From contig OMQY01000002.1 in the NCBI GenBank assembly GCA_900313405.1, positions 1-5,624 of the forward strand: DNA of 5,624 nt, in the 5' to 3' direction. The DNA is from an uncultured Eubacteriales bacterium. GTDB lineage: Bacteria; Bacillota_A; Clostridia; Saccharofermentanales; Saccharofermentanaceae. Positions 1 through 5,618 of the stretch are shown piece by piece; position 1 is the first letter of the stretch; each line of letters opens with the position of its first letter. The notes under the pieces are model-generated. The model was not told where the DNA came from. It did no database searches and was given only the letters and a program-made list of their open reading frames with translations. The position numbers and the translations under genes were made by a program.

Positions 1-1
1 T

Positions 2-484
2 CTGGACAAGATAGAACAGGATGTCTTAAGCGCGGAATCCGCAGGATCCATCAAGGAGTTGACCGTGATAAGGAGCGAACTGCGCGACCTGAGGATGCAC
101 TATGCGCAGCTGATGGACCTGAGTCAGGAGCTCGAGGAGAATGAGAATGAATTCTTCAGAGAGAACAACGAGAGGTATTTCCATCTCGTTTGCCAGAGGG
201 TCCAGTCACTGCATGACATGACTTCGGCCCTGGCCGATTATACCTCGCAGATAAGGGACCTTAACCAGAACCAGATCGATCTTAAACAGAACAGGATAAT
301 GACCATCCTTACGGTAGTCACCAGCATCTTCATGCCGCTTACGCTTATCACGGGCTGGTACGGAATGAACTTTGTTCATATGCCTGAACTGGATTCGCCG
401 TTTGCCTATCCGATCGTTATCGGACTCAGTGTCCTGATCTTTGTCGGGTGCCTGATCTTCTTCAAAAAGAAGAAGTGGCTCTGA
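2..484 (+). CDS. corA: CorA-family divalent cation (Mg2+) channel, C-terminal part
   Basis: This is the 3' end of a gene that begins before the window. The frame is open from base 2, leaving 160 residues. CorA proteins form pentameric inner-membrane channels that admit Mg2+ (also Co2+ or Ni2+). The visible part starts with a long charged helix typical of the cytoplasmic stalk. It continues into a first membrane helix (IMTILTVVTSIFMPLTLITGW) that ends in the signature YGMNF; the Gly-Met-Asn codons are at 362-370. A short acidic periplasmic loop (HMPELDSP), a second membrane helix and a basic KKKKWL tail follow. This matches the C-terminal architecture of the family closely. A TTG at 59 is internal and should not be taken as the start. 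Arginine is mostly AGG (six of eight Arg codons). The last 23 bp overlap the end of the convergent GH43 gene. The GMN motif makes the family certain; the transported ion is inferred. Confidence 0.95.
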   Translation: MDKIEQDVLSAESAGSIKELTVIRSELRDLRMHYAQLMDLSQELEENENEFFRENNERYFHLVCQRVQSLHDMTSALADYTSQIRDLNQNQIDLKQNRIMTILTVVTSIFMPLTLITGWYGMNFVHMPELDSPFAYPIVIGLSVLIFVGCLIFFKKKKWL

Positions 485-1355
485 CGATCAGCCTGTCTCC
501 GGTATCCTCTAACGGGTAGAATCTCGGCCGTTCATCGCCATGGCTGTTGGGACTGTGAAGCGTCAGATATAACTGCCCGTCTGTTGCACGGAAGACCATA
601 CCGTGACCGCCGTCTTTCTCATAGAGCGGTTTGATCTGACGGAAATTGCCGTCGATCTCTCCGTTATCGCTAAGCGCCAGCGCCTCAACATAACCGTCAG
701 GACCGTATGCTGACCATAGACAGAGAAGGCTCCCGTCCGATGTCCTCCAGAAGAAAGGACCGTCCGTAACGAACCCCTTCACTCCCTCTGACGATACCGA
801 CGGCTGAACGCCCTTAAGATCGGTAGCCTTAAACAGGAGCACAGGATCTCCCGCTGCGGACTTAAGATCAGCCGTAAGCGGAATGGCACATATCTCGCCG
901 TCGATCACCTGCACCCATTCATGACAGAAAACAAGGAACGGACGACCGTCACGGCTTACATATAGCGTGCCGTCGAGGCACTCCCAGTCACCCGGGGTAA
1001 CAGGTCCGTCAGAATAAGGCTCGAAGGGGCCTGTCGGATCATCCGCTCTGAGTATCGCTGTTCCGCGGCAGACTCCATCCGCCTTAAAGCTGGCGAACAT
1101 ATAGAACTTCCCCAGCCATTCATGAACCTCGGGTGCCCAGTAATTCCGATCTGCCCAGAAGGTCCCGTCATTCTCAAAGCAAGGGATGGCCTCACTCCAG
1201 TTCTTCAGGTCATCACTTACATAGACATCGAAGCCTGTTGCAGGTCCCCAGCAAGTGGCGGCTCTGGTACCGTAAAGATAGTATCTTCCGTTATGTACCA
1301 GAACAAAAGGATCTCGTATATTGATATCCGTATTCTTAAGGTCGTTCATTTCCAT
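462..1355 (-). CDS. Glycoside hydrolase family 43 protein (cytoplasmic, arabinosidase/xylosidase-like)
   Basis: A 297-residue five-bladed beta-propeller glycosidase of the GH43 type, which normally cleaves arabinose- or xylose-containing oligosaccharides by inversion. The catalytic base region is IRDPF (Asp15), then YYLYGT, then WAPEVH (73-78). ECLDGTLYV holds the likely pKa-modulating Asp128, HEW follows (Glu146), and GGHGM (249-253) carries the conserved late His. The canonical EGP acid motif reads TDGP here (Asp198). There is no signal peptide, so it should act on imported sugars in the cytoplasm. It is the last gene of the TetR-DUF998 unit and overlaps DUF998 by 20 bp. A GGAATGAG sequence lies just upstream of two candidate ATGs (1355 and 1349). 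I keep 1355, since GGA is 7 nt away; 1349 would shorten the protein by two residues. Its 3' end runs 23 bp into corA. Family assignment is firm; the substrate cannot be read from sequence. Confidence 0.9.
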   Translation of the reverse strand: MEMNDLKNTDINIRDPFVLVHNGRYYLYGTRAATCWGPATGFDVYVSDDLKNWSEAIPCFENDGTFWADRNYWAPEVHEWLGKFYMFASFKADGVCRGTAILRADDPTGPFEPYSDGPVTPGDWECLDGTLYVSRDGRPFLVFCHEWVQVIDGEICAIPLTADLKSAAGDPVLLFKATDLKGVQPSVSSEGVKGFVTDGPFFWRTSDGSLLCLWSAYGPDGYVEALALSDNGEIDGNFRQIKPLYEKDGGHGMVFRATDGQLYLTLHSPNSHGDERPRFYPLEDTGDRLIVRATSSF

Positions 1356-2028
1356 TTCTCATTCCGTTATTTTTGAATCCTCGGAATAAGTATACGCCTA
1401 ACACGGCATTAAACCCAACCGCGGCAACGGTGCTGAAACGTTCAAATATGCCAAAGTACCGTGCAGGAAAAGCACCCATCCCGACAGGTCCCATCAGCAT
1501 CATGGCAAGTGCGATCACAGCCCAGATCCCTATGCCTTTAACTTCCTTATGTTTTGCCCCGGCTATTATCAGGAGGACCAGAGACACGACGGACAGAATA
1601 ACGACCAGAGCCGTGACTGCCATATGCATCACTTCCCGGAATCCCGCAATATCTTTTCCGGAATCAGACAATGCGAACATCTGATATCCGACCTTAGATA
1701 TCCAGTTCATTATCGTAAAAAGGTAGACCCCGAGGCGGAAAAGTCCCGTGGATATCTTCTTCTCCGACACATAGATCGCTATACATGTGGCGCATACGAC
1801 ACTTCCGGACTCATACAGAGCCGAGATCTGATCCCAAAGCCGGCGCGAAGGTGCCGAATCGGCTGAAAGATCGCTCGCCGCCTGTTCCATCCAGTTATAC
1901 CCGGGATAATCCAAAGGAGAGAATACCAGTGCGGCTATATATGAGATCAGCGCCACTATACCAAGAAGTCCGATCCAGTTTATAAGTTGCTTTTTTGAAG
2001 CCTGTTCCGTTAGCATATTGTGTTTCAT
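1336..2028 (-). CDS. DUF998 family six-helix membrane protein
   Basis: A 230-residue integral membrane protein that resembles the DUF998 family, whose biochemical role is not established. Six hydrophobic segments are visible at about 16-36, 68-88, 96-117, 134-157, 164-185 and 198-216. The first loop carries the family-like stretch DYPGYNWMEQAASDLSA (40-56), and the fourth helix begins with MH. The N-terminus is short and polar with no cleavable signal; the C-terminus is polar and basic (NNGMRNGNERP). ATG 2028 is supported by AGGAAAGGA filling the 9-bp gap after the TetR stop codon. The next in-frame ATG (2016) sits too far from that site. The tight spacing to TetR and the 20-bp overlap with GH43 imply co-transcription and probably translational coupling. 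As the gene directly after a TetR regulator it is a plausible regulated target, for example a transporter or membrane-stress protein, but that is inference. Confidence 0.85.
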   Translation of the reverse strand: MKHNMLTEQASKKQLINWIGLLGIVALISYIAALVFSPLDYPGYNWMEQAASDLSADSAPSRRLWDQISALYESGSVVCATCIAIYVSEKKISTGLFRLGVYLFTIMNWISKVGYQMFALSDSGKDIAGFREVMHMAVTALVVILSVVSLVLLIIAGAKHKEVKGIGIWAVIALAMMLMGPVGMGAFPARYFGIFERFSTVAAVGFNAVLGVYLFRGFKNNGMRNGNERP

Positions 2029-2037
2029 TCCTTTCCT

Positions 2038-2667
2038 TTAATGTCTGTCAGGCTCAGCCATCTGTGAACTGAACCATTTTACGAATTCGACTATCTTCCC
2101 GGGGATAGGTCTCTTACCGTCTCCGAACCCCTTCGCTTCGCCTGCCGTGATCTTATCCATCTGATGATCGATCAAAGAATGCATCGTGAGACAATATGTC
2201 ATAGAAGCCATATCTGCATCCTGATTCCTGATCTTGCCATGAACTGCCAGTGCATAGAAAAGAGCCCTGGACTGAGAGAGCATACGCTCCGTCTCTTCCA
2301 CCATGATCCCGGCAGCGACCGGATTAGTAGATCTCTCTGAATAAAGAACCTTAAAGAACTGCAACATATACTTGTCCGAGATAACTCCCATATAGGCAGA
2401 GAGTGAACTCATCAGGATCTCTTCCAGGGTCTTACCGTCGAACATTGCAGCATAATCGACCGGCTCCGATCCGGAGTTTGACATTGCCTGTTCACGTAGA
2501 AAGCGATACATCTCCTGTACGATCTCATCCTTCGATCTGAAGTGATTATAGATAGATGGCGCCTTGATCCCGACCTTCTCTGCGATCTGACTCATCGAGA
2601 CACTCTTCAGTCCGCTCTCGGATGCAAGCTCCAATGTAGCATATATGATCTCTTCTTTTCTGGTCAT
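2038..2667 (-). CDS. TetR/AcrR family transcriptional repressor
   Basis: A 209-residue one-component regulator. The N-terminal helix-turn-helix is classic: KEEIIYATLELASESGLKSVSMSQIAEKVGIKAPSIYNHF, about residues 4-43, with the recognition helix around KAPSIYNHF followed by SKDEI. The rest is a helical ligand-binding and dimerisation domain of about 150 residues that resembles no specific characterised TetR, so the ligand is unknown. I chose ATG 2667 because GGAGG lies 8 nt upstream. An in-frame TTG at 2673 would add two residues but sits only 3 nt from GGAGG. The promoter upstream contains a 16-bp palindrome between its -35 and -10 boxes, so the protein very probably represses its own operon (tetR-DUF998-GH43). 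Length and domain layout are normal for the family. Confidence 0.93.
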   Translation of the reverse strand: MTRKEEIIYATLELASESGLKSVSMSQIAEKVGIKAPSIYNHFRSKDEIVQEMYRFLREQAMSNSGSEPVDYAAMFDGKTLEEILMSSLSAYMGVISDKYMLQFFKVLYSERSTNPVAAGIMVEETERMLSQSRALFYALAVHGKIRNQDADMASMTYCLTMHSLIDHQMDKITAGEAKGFGDGKRPIPGKIVEFVKWFSSQMAEPDRH

Positions 2668-2675
2668 AAACAAAA

Positions 2676-2681
2676 CCTCCC
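2676..2681 (-). promoter_or_regulatory. Ribosome binding site fixing the TetR start
   Basis: The minus strand reads GGGAGG here. GGAGG is 8 nt before ATG 2667 but only 3 nt before the alternative TTG 2673, so it decides the start in favour of the ATG. Confidence 0.8.
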
Positions 2682-2703
2682 GCTAAACTTCTTTTCGATA
2701 GTG

Positions 2704-2733
2704 ATTATACTAACGGTCGTTAGTTTATGTCAA
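2704..2733 (-). promoter_or_regulatory. Consensus sigma-A promoter of the tetR-DUF998-GH43 unit
   Basis: On the minus strand a perfect TTGACA (2733-2728) is followed after 18 bp by a perfect TATAAT (2709-2704). Transcription would start near 2699-2696, giving a leader of about 30 nt with GGGAGG before the TetR ATG. Both hexamers match the vegetative sigma consensus, so the promoter should be strong unless repressed. The 18-bp spacer is almost entirely filled by the palindrome at 2709-2724. Confidence 0.88.
2709..2724. promoter_or_regulatory. Probable TetR operator (16-bp palindrome)
   Basis: The sequence ACTAACGGTCGTTAGT has perfect 7-bp inverted arms (ACTAACG / CGTTAGT) around a 2-bp centre. 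It lies between the -35 and -10 boxes and shares one base with the -10 box. A bound TetR dimer would block RNA polymerase. Size, symmetry and location fit autorepression by the adjacent TetR gene. Binding itself is inferred. Confidence 0.83.
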
Positions 2734-2754
2734 GAAGGATCCTTCACGTGATCC
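2734..2754. repeat. Nested palindromes upstream of the TetR promoter
   Basis: GAAGGATCCTTC (2734-2745) is a perfect 12-bp palindrome abutting the -35 box. It overlaps an 8-bp palindrome TCACGTGA (2744-2751) and a GGATC/GATCC pair (2737-2741 and 2750-2754). On the minus strand the GGATC/GATCC pair could form a weak hairpin followed by TTCTT after the last GNAT gene. It could be a second regulator site or a poor terminator; neither is established. Confidence 0.4.
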
Positions 2755-2772
2755 GCATAACTCTGAACTATG

Positions 2773-3342
2773 TCACTCCTTGGATGCTAACCATTCATCC
2801 TTCAGTATCGAGAATACTCTTCGGCCTTCGTAGTGATCGTTCCTCCAAAAGAAATCGCGGAATGTACCCTCATAAGTAAGCCCGCATTTCTCGATCACTT
2901 TACGCGAAGCCTCATTCTCTGTCCTGCAATCGATCTCGATCCGGTGGAAGTTGACCTTCTCAAAACCAAATCTGATGACGGCCTTGGTCATCTCGGTGGC
3001 ATATCCCTTTCCCTGAAAAGAAGGTCCGATCACGTACTCGATCTCGCCGTGCAGGTTCTTGGTATCCACCGTAAAAAAGGCGATCTGCCCGATGCATTCA
3101 CCGGATGCCTTCTCGATCACGGCCCACCGGTAGTAATCATCCCTGTCATATGAAACGATATACTTAGAATCAAACAATTCCCGAACTGACTCAGGAGTCT
3201 TATATGACGGTTCTCCGTAATCCCACTGCGTCTTCTCATCCGCGATCCAGTTACGGATCATGGAATCAATATCCGAATACTCAAAGCGGCGAAGGATCAG
3301 CCGCTGTGTCTCGATCATCTGTGTCCCCATGTGTGTAAGCAT
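2773..3342 (-). CDS. RimJ/RimL-type GNAT N-acetyltransferase
   Basis: A 189-residue GCN5-related acetyltransferase of the Acetyltransf_3 (RimJ/RimL-like) group, transferring acetyl from acetyl-CoA to an amine on a protein N-terminus or small molecule. The typical opening IETQRLILRRF is at 10-20. The acetyl-CoA pyrophosphate-binding loop is QGKGYA (110-115), preceded by EIEYVIGP (100-107). The later RTENEASRKVIEKCGL (140-155) holds the usual Asn and Ser of motif B. The substrate is unknown. ATG 3342 is chosen because AGGTGA lies 5 nt upstream and matches the extended anti-Shine-Dalgarno. Alternatives are GTG 3351 (three residues longer) and ATG 3318, which gives the canonical family start MIETQRL and has GGGG 6 nt upstream. 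It is the last gene of the EFR1-AAC(3)-GNAT-GNAT unit, 19 bp after its neighbour's stop. Confidence 0.9.
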   Translation of the reverse strand: MLTHMGTQMIETQRLILRRFEYSDIDSMIRNWIADEKTQWDYGEPSYKTPESVRELFDSKYIVSYDRDDYYRWAVIEKASGECIGQIAFFTVDTKNLHGEIEYVIGPSFQGKGYATEMTKAVIRFGFEKVNFHRIEIDCRTENEASRKVIEKCGLTYEGTFRDFFWRNDHYEGRRVFSILKDEWLASKE

Positions 3343-3347
3343 ACTAT

Positions 3348-3353
3348 TCACCT
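3348..3353 (-). promoter_or_regulatory. Ribosome binding site deciding the RimJ/RimL-type GNAT start
   Basis: The minus strand reads AGGTGA here, pairing with the extended 16S rRNA 3' end (AGGAGGTGA type), 5 nt before ATG 3342. It overlaps the alternative GTG 3351 and therefore argues against that start. Confidence 0.6.
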
Positions 3354-3361
3354 GTATATCA

Positions 3362-3832
3362 TCAAAAATAATACTGCATAAAATTGCCGTTGTGCTTGAA
3401 GCCGTGTGCCTCGTAAAGCTTCACGCCTGCATCCGAAGCTGTGATGTAGATCGTCCCGCATCCATAGTCCTTTGCTTCTTGGACGACTCTTTTGAGAAGC
3501 TCGGAAGCTATGCCCATTCTCCTGTAATCCGGGTCGGTATACATACTCGACAGGATCCCCAGCCTTCCGGTAGGGCAGGTAAAATACGGCGGCTTCTCCG
3601 CAAAAGACATCCCGCTTGTTCCGACGACCTTCTCACCGTCAAAGGCAAGCCACGAGACATATGTACCGGCAGCCATGTTTCTTCTTAAGAAATCCATCAG
3701 GTTTTCCTCCAGATCCACATCTTCCGGCACGGTCCTGCCGGAGGAAAGATACTCCTCCTCCAGCTGGCTTATTCTCATTCTAATGATTACATCCAGTTCA
3801 TTCTCTGTGAGTTTTCTATATGTGATCTCCAT
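3362..3832 (-). CDS. Small GNAT family N-acetyltransferase
   Basis: A 156-residue single-domain GNAT (Acetyltransf_1 type). The core strand ILSSMYTDPDYRRMGIA (93-109) includes motif A, R-R-M-G-I-A (104-109), which binds acetyl-CoA. The closing motif LYEAHGF (139-145) contains the Tyr often used as general acid. The N-terminal third is helical and acidic (LEEEYLSSGRTVPEDVDLEEN), where substrate selectivity usually lies; the substrate is not predictable. It is clearly different in sequence from the next GNAT downstream, so the pair is not a recent duplication. ATG 3832 has GGGAG 6 nt upstream, in the 12-bp gap after the AAC(3) stop codon. Tight spacing on both sides implies co-transcription. 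Confidence 0.9.
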   Translation of the reverse strand: MEITYRKLTENELDVIIRMRISQLEEEYLSSGRTVPEDVDLEENLMDFLRRNMAAGTYVSWLAFDGEKVVGTSGMSFAEKPPYFTCPTGRLGILSSMYTDPDYRRMGIASELLKRVVQEAKDYGCGTIYITASDAGVKLYEAHGFKHNGNFMQYYF

Positions 3833-3844
3833 ATTCGGCTCCCA

Positions 3845-4636
3845 TCATTCATATAGTTCCCGCGGTATCGGCTCTGCCGAGATACAAAGATCTCTGTCTG
3901 CCCGTTCCCACATAGTCTTAAGCGTGTCAGTCATTTTCCGGCAGTCGCATACATATACCGTAGCATTTCCGAGTCTGCTGTAAGTCACTGCCTCTGTATA
4001 TTCAAAAGCCTCTTTATAGTTCGGATAATACTCGGATACGCATTGGTCAGAAGCCGCCGTGAAGTGTGAATGGAACGGCGGGGACTTCAGTTCGTTCCCA
4101 TGATGGTCGATGATCGTGATCTCAAACGGCTCGGGATTCAGCCTGTCCGGGATCTTCAGCCGTTCATCAACCGAATGAAGATACGTGTTTCTCTCATGTC
4201 CGACACCGACCAGAAGGACTTTTCCGCCCTCTTCATAGAGGCGGCTGATGCAGCTGCCGACAGGTGCCGGAGAGGCGCACTTCTCTTCCCCCTTTACGAA
4301 CTCAGATGCGCCTTTTCCGAAGATCGCTACCGAGTGTGTCGGATGTAAGGATCTGACACCGTCCTCTCGAAAAGCAGCGACCTCGGCAAGTGTTCCGATA
4401 TCCGGAACAGTCGATCTTACGTCGTAGTACGGAGCCTCTCTCCAGACCTTGTCCCACGTATGCGTAGGCACGATAAAGAGCCCCTCGTTCAGGTATTCGC
4501 AGAATGCGTCGATCAGGCCATCCGCCCCATCCTCGATCTTACCGATCGCACGAAGTGAGCAGTGGATCGTAACCTTATCATCACGCTTGATCCCCGCTTC
4601 TTTAAGGAAACTGAATATATCATCCTTTGTCAGCAT
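3845..4636 (-). CDS. AAC(3)-family aminoglycoside N3-acetyltransferase-like protein
   Basis: A 263-residue member of the Antibiotic_NAT family (AAC(3), YokD-like), a fold unrelated to GNAT that uses acetyl-CoA to acylate an amine such as the 3-amino group of 2-deoxystreptamine antibiotics. Visible blocks are the opening VTIHCSLRAIGKIEDGAD (22-39), VPTHTW (56-61), the RSLHPTHSVAIFGKGA block (95-110), PVGSCISRL (125-133), and VGVGHERNTYLHSVDE (143-158), which carries the conserved His and Glu of the active-site region. Length is normal and the motifs are intact, so it should be active on some amine. Many chromosomal relatives are not proven resistance genes, so the substrate is open. ATG 4636 has AGAGGAG about 6 nt upstream in the 18-bp gap after the EFR1 gene. 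It is followed directly by two GNAT genes. Confidence 0.9.
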   Translation of the reverse strand: MLTKDDIFSFLKEAGIKRDDKVTIHCSLRAIGKIEDGADGLIDAFCEYLNEGLFIVPTHTWDKVWREAPYYDVRSTVPDIGTLAEVAAFREDGVRSLHPTHSVAIFGKGASEFVKGEEKCASPAPVGSCISRLYEEGGKVLLVGVGHERNTYLHSVDERLKIPDRLNPEPFEITIIDHHGNELKSPPFHSHFTAASDQCVSEYYPNYKEAFEYTEAVTYSRLGNATVYVCDCRKMTDTLKTMWERADRDLCISAEPIPRELYE

Positions 4637-4654
4637 GTCATTCTCCTCTTAACC

Positions 4655-5422
4655 TTACTGTTTAAGATACTTCTCGATAGTGGTCTGTTCCACTACCTCT
4701 TTCCCCAAAAGCGTGATCGCCTGCTTCGGACAACGGTTGATGCACCTGTAACACATGGTGCATCTTCCTTCGGGCACCGCCAGGCCGTCACTCATATGAA
4801 TATTGCCGAGAGGGCATAATCTCTCACAGAGCCCGCACCCGATACATTTGTCCGGATTGATCTTAAGCTTCGAAGAGTATTGCTTCGTTTTGTGTCCGAA
4901 ATACAGTCTCTGACCGAAGAATCCCGCCAAACGGTATAGTATCCCCAAGCCTTCCTTAGTCGGCTTTCCTTCCAGATAGGAGCGGGCCGCCCTGCGGATC
5001 TTCTCCTCGGCCTCCCGTATATTCGCCAGGTTCTTCTCCAAGGGGCGCTTCAATGCCTTCTCATCCGAGATGCTGTCCGGCATCTTAAGATGAAGTCCGC
5101 CTACGATCACGGCACCGTGCTTCATAAGGAGTCTTCCGAGGATCCCGGATCCGTCTCCGCTGAAAAGTCCCATCGTAGCGATAACAAAGACCTTCTTCCC
5201 GTTCCATATCCCGCTGTTCTCATTGATAAAGTCACATACGAACTTCGGAACGGCACTATATTGCACCGGGTAGGAGAACACGATCTCCTCAGCTTTACGC
5301 ACCTCTTCACAAACGTTCTTATCTTCGATCGAGAGCACTGTCTCTCCGTATCCGCACTCTTTACAAAAGAGTTCTGCCGCATATCTCGAATTGCCGGTTC
5401 CGCTGAAATAAATACCGATCAT
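4655..5422 (-). CDS. EFR1-family flavodoxin/ferredoxin fusion protein
   Basis: A 255-residue two-part redox protein. The N-terminus is flavodoxin-like: MIGIYFSGTGNSRYAA, with the SGTGNS phosphate loop for FMN at 7-12, then SYPVQYSAVP and VIATMGLFSGDG as the other flavin-contacting loops. The C-terminus is a bacterial 2x[4Fe-4S] ferredoxin with CIGCGLCERLCP (Cys 193, 196, 199, 203) and CTMCYRCINRCP (Cys 221, 224, 227, 231). All eight ligands are present. It is probably a cytoplasmic electron carrier; its partner is unknown. I favour ATG 5422 because the flavodoxin strand starts there as in relatives. GTG 5437 would add five residues and has GGGA about 5 nt upstream, while the GAGG serving the ATG is 14 nt away, so the start is not settled. 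It is the first gene of the unit with three acetyltransferases, downstream of its own promoter. Confidence 0.9.
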   Translation of the reverse strand: MIGIYFSGTGNSRYAAELFCKECGYGETVLSIEDKNVCEEVRKAEEIVFSYPVQYSAVPKFVCDFINENSGIWNGKKVFVIATMGLFSGDGSGILGRLLMKHGAVIVGGLHLKMPDSISDEKALKRPLEKNLANIREAEEKIRRAARSYLEGKPTKEGLGILYRLAGFFGQRLYFGHKTKQYSSKLKINPDKCIGCGLCERLCPLGNIHMSDGLAVPEGRCTMCYRCINRCPKQAITLLGKEVVEQTTIEKYLKQ

Positions 5423-5451
5423 AGATCTATCTTCCACCTCTATCCCATATC

Positions 5452-5466
5452 AATAACATGGTTATT
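5452..5466. promoter_or_regulatory. Candidate operator over the -10/+1 of the EFR1 promoter
   Basis: AATAACATGGTTATT has perfect 6-bp inverted arms (AATAAC / GTTATT) with a 3-nt centre. It overlaps the downstream half of the -10 box and covers the expected transcription start, a classic repressor position. It does not resemble the 16-bp TetR operator at 2709-2724, so a different regulator would be expected. Function is inferred from symmetry and position only. Confidence 0.5.
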
Positions 5467-5494
5467 ATACCATCCGAAGCAGACATGTCGTGAA
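5464..5494 (-). promoter_or_regulatory. Promoter of the EFR1-AAC(3)-GNAT-GNAT unit
   Basis: On the minus strand there is a perfect TATAAT (5469-5464) preceded by TGG, giving an extended -10 (TGnTATAAT). The best -35 candidate, TTCACG (5494-5489), is weak and has a 19-bp spacer, which the extended -10 can compensate for. The start would be near 5457, about 20 nt before GTG 5437 and 35 nt before ATG 5422. It lies just beyond the tRNA terminator. Confidence 0.7.
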
Positions 5495-5498
5495 CCTG

Positions 5499-5533
5499 AA
5501 AAGAAAAGGGGTCGGAAATGACTCCAACCCCTT
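5499..5533 (-). terminator. Rho-independent terminator of the tRNA-Arg transcript
   Basis: On the minus strand, 8 nt after the tRNA CCA end, an 11-bp stem (AAGGGGTTGGA pairing with TCCGACCCCTT, one U-G pair) closes a 6-nt loop and is followed by TTCTTTT. It should end tRNA transcription before the EFR1 promoter. The plus strand has no matching U-tract, so it works in one direction. Confidence 0.92.
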
Positions 5534-5541
5534 GCAGATGC

Positions 5542-5618
5542 TGGTGTTCGCGAGCGGATTCGAACCGCTGGCCTACCGCTTAGGAGGCGGTCGCTCTATC
5601 CTGCTGAGCTACGCAAAC
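5542..5618 (-). tRNA. tRNA-Arg (anticodon CCU)
   Basis: A complete 77-nt cloverleaf with encoded CCA. The acceptor stem is GTTTGCG / CGCGAAC (one G-U pair) with discriminator A. The D-arm stem is GCTC / GAGC. The anticodon arm is ACCGC-CTCCTAA-GCGGT with anticodon CCU at 5584-5582. The variable loop has five bases (AGGCC), and the T-arm is AGCGG-TTCGAAT-CCGCT. It reads AGG codons, which are frequent in the corA fragment at the other end of the window. Its promoter lies beyond the window, since only six bases precede it. Confidence 0.97.

Noticed and set aside
956..1376. Open frames on either strand inside the GH43 gene
   Set aside because: They are shadows of GH43: low-complexity translations, no Shine-Dalgarno sites, no recognisable domains.
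1373..1985. Plus-strand open frames opposite the DUF998 gene
   Set aside because: The minus-strand frame has six clear membrane helices and a good ribosome site; the opposite frames look random and overlap each other.
2668..2673. TTG 2673 as the TetR start
   Set aside because: It is only 3 nt from GGAGG, whereas ATG 2667 has ideal 8-nt spacing.
2734..2754. Rho-independent terminator after the last GNAT gene
   Set aside because: The best stem is only 5 bp with an 8-nt loop and a broken U-tract, so it was listed only as a palindromic repeat.
5090..5521. Plus-strand frame of 143 codons opposite EFR1 and running into the promoter and terminator region
   Set aside because: It crosses a promoter and a terminator and is antisense to a protein with clear FMN and Fe-S motifs.
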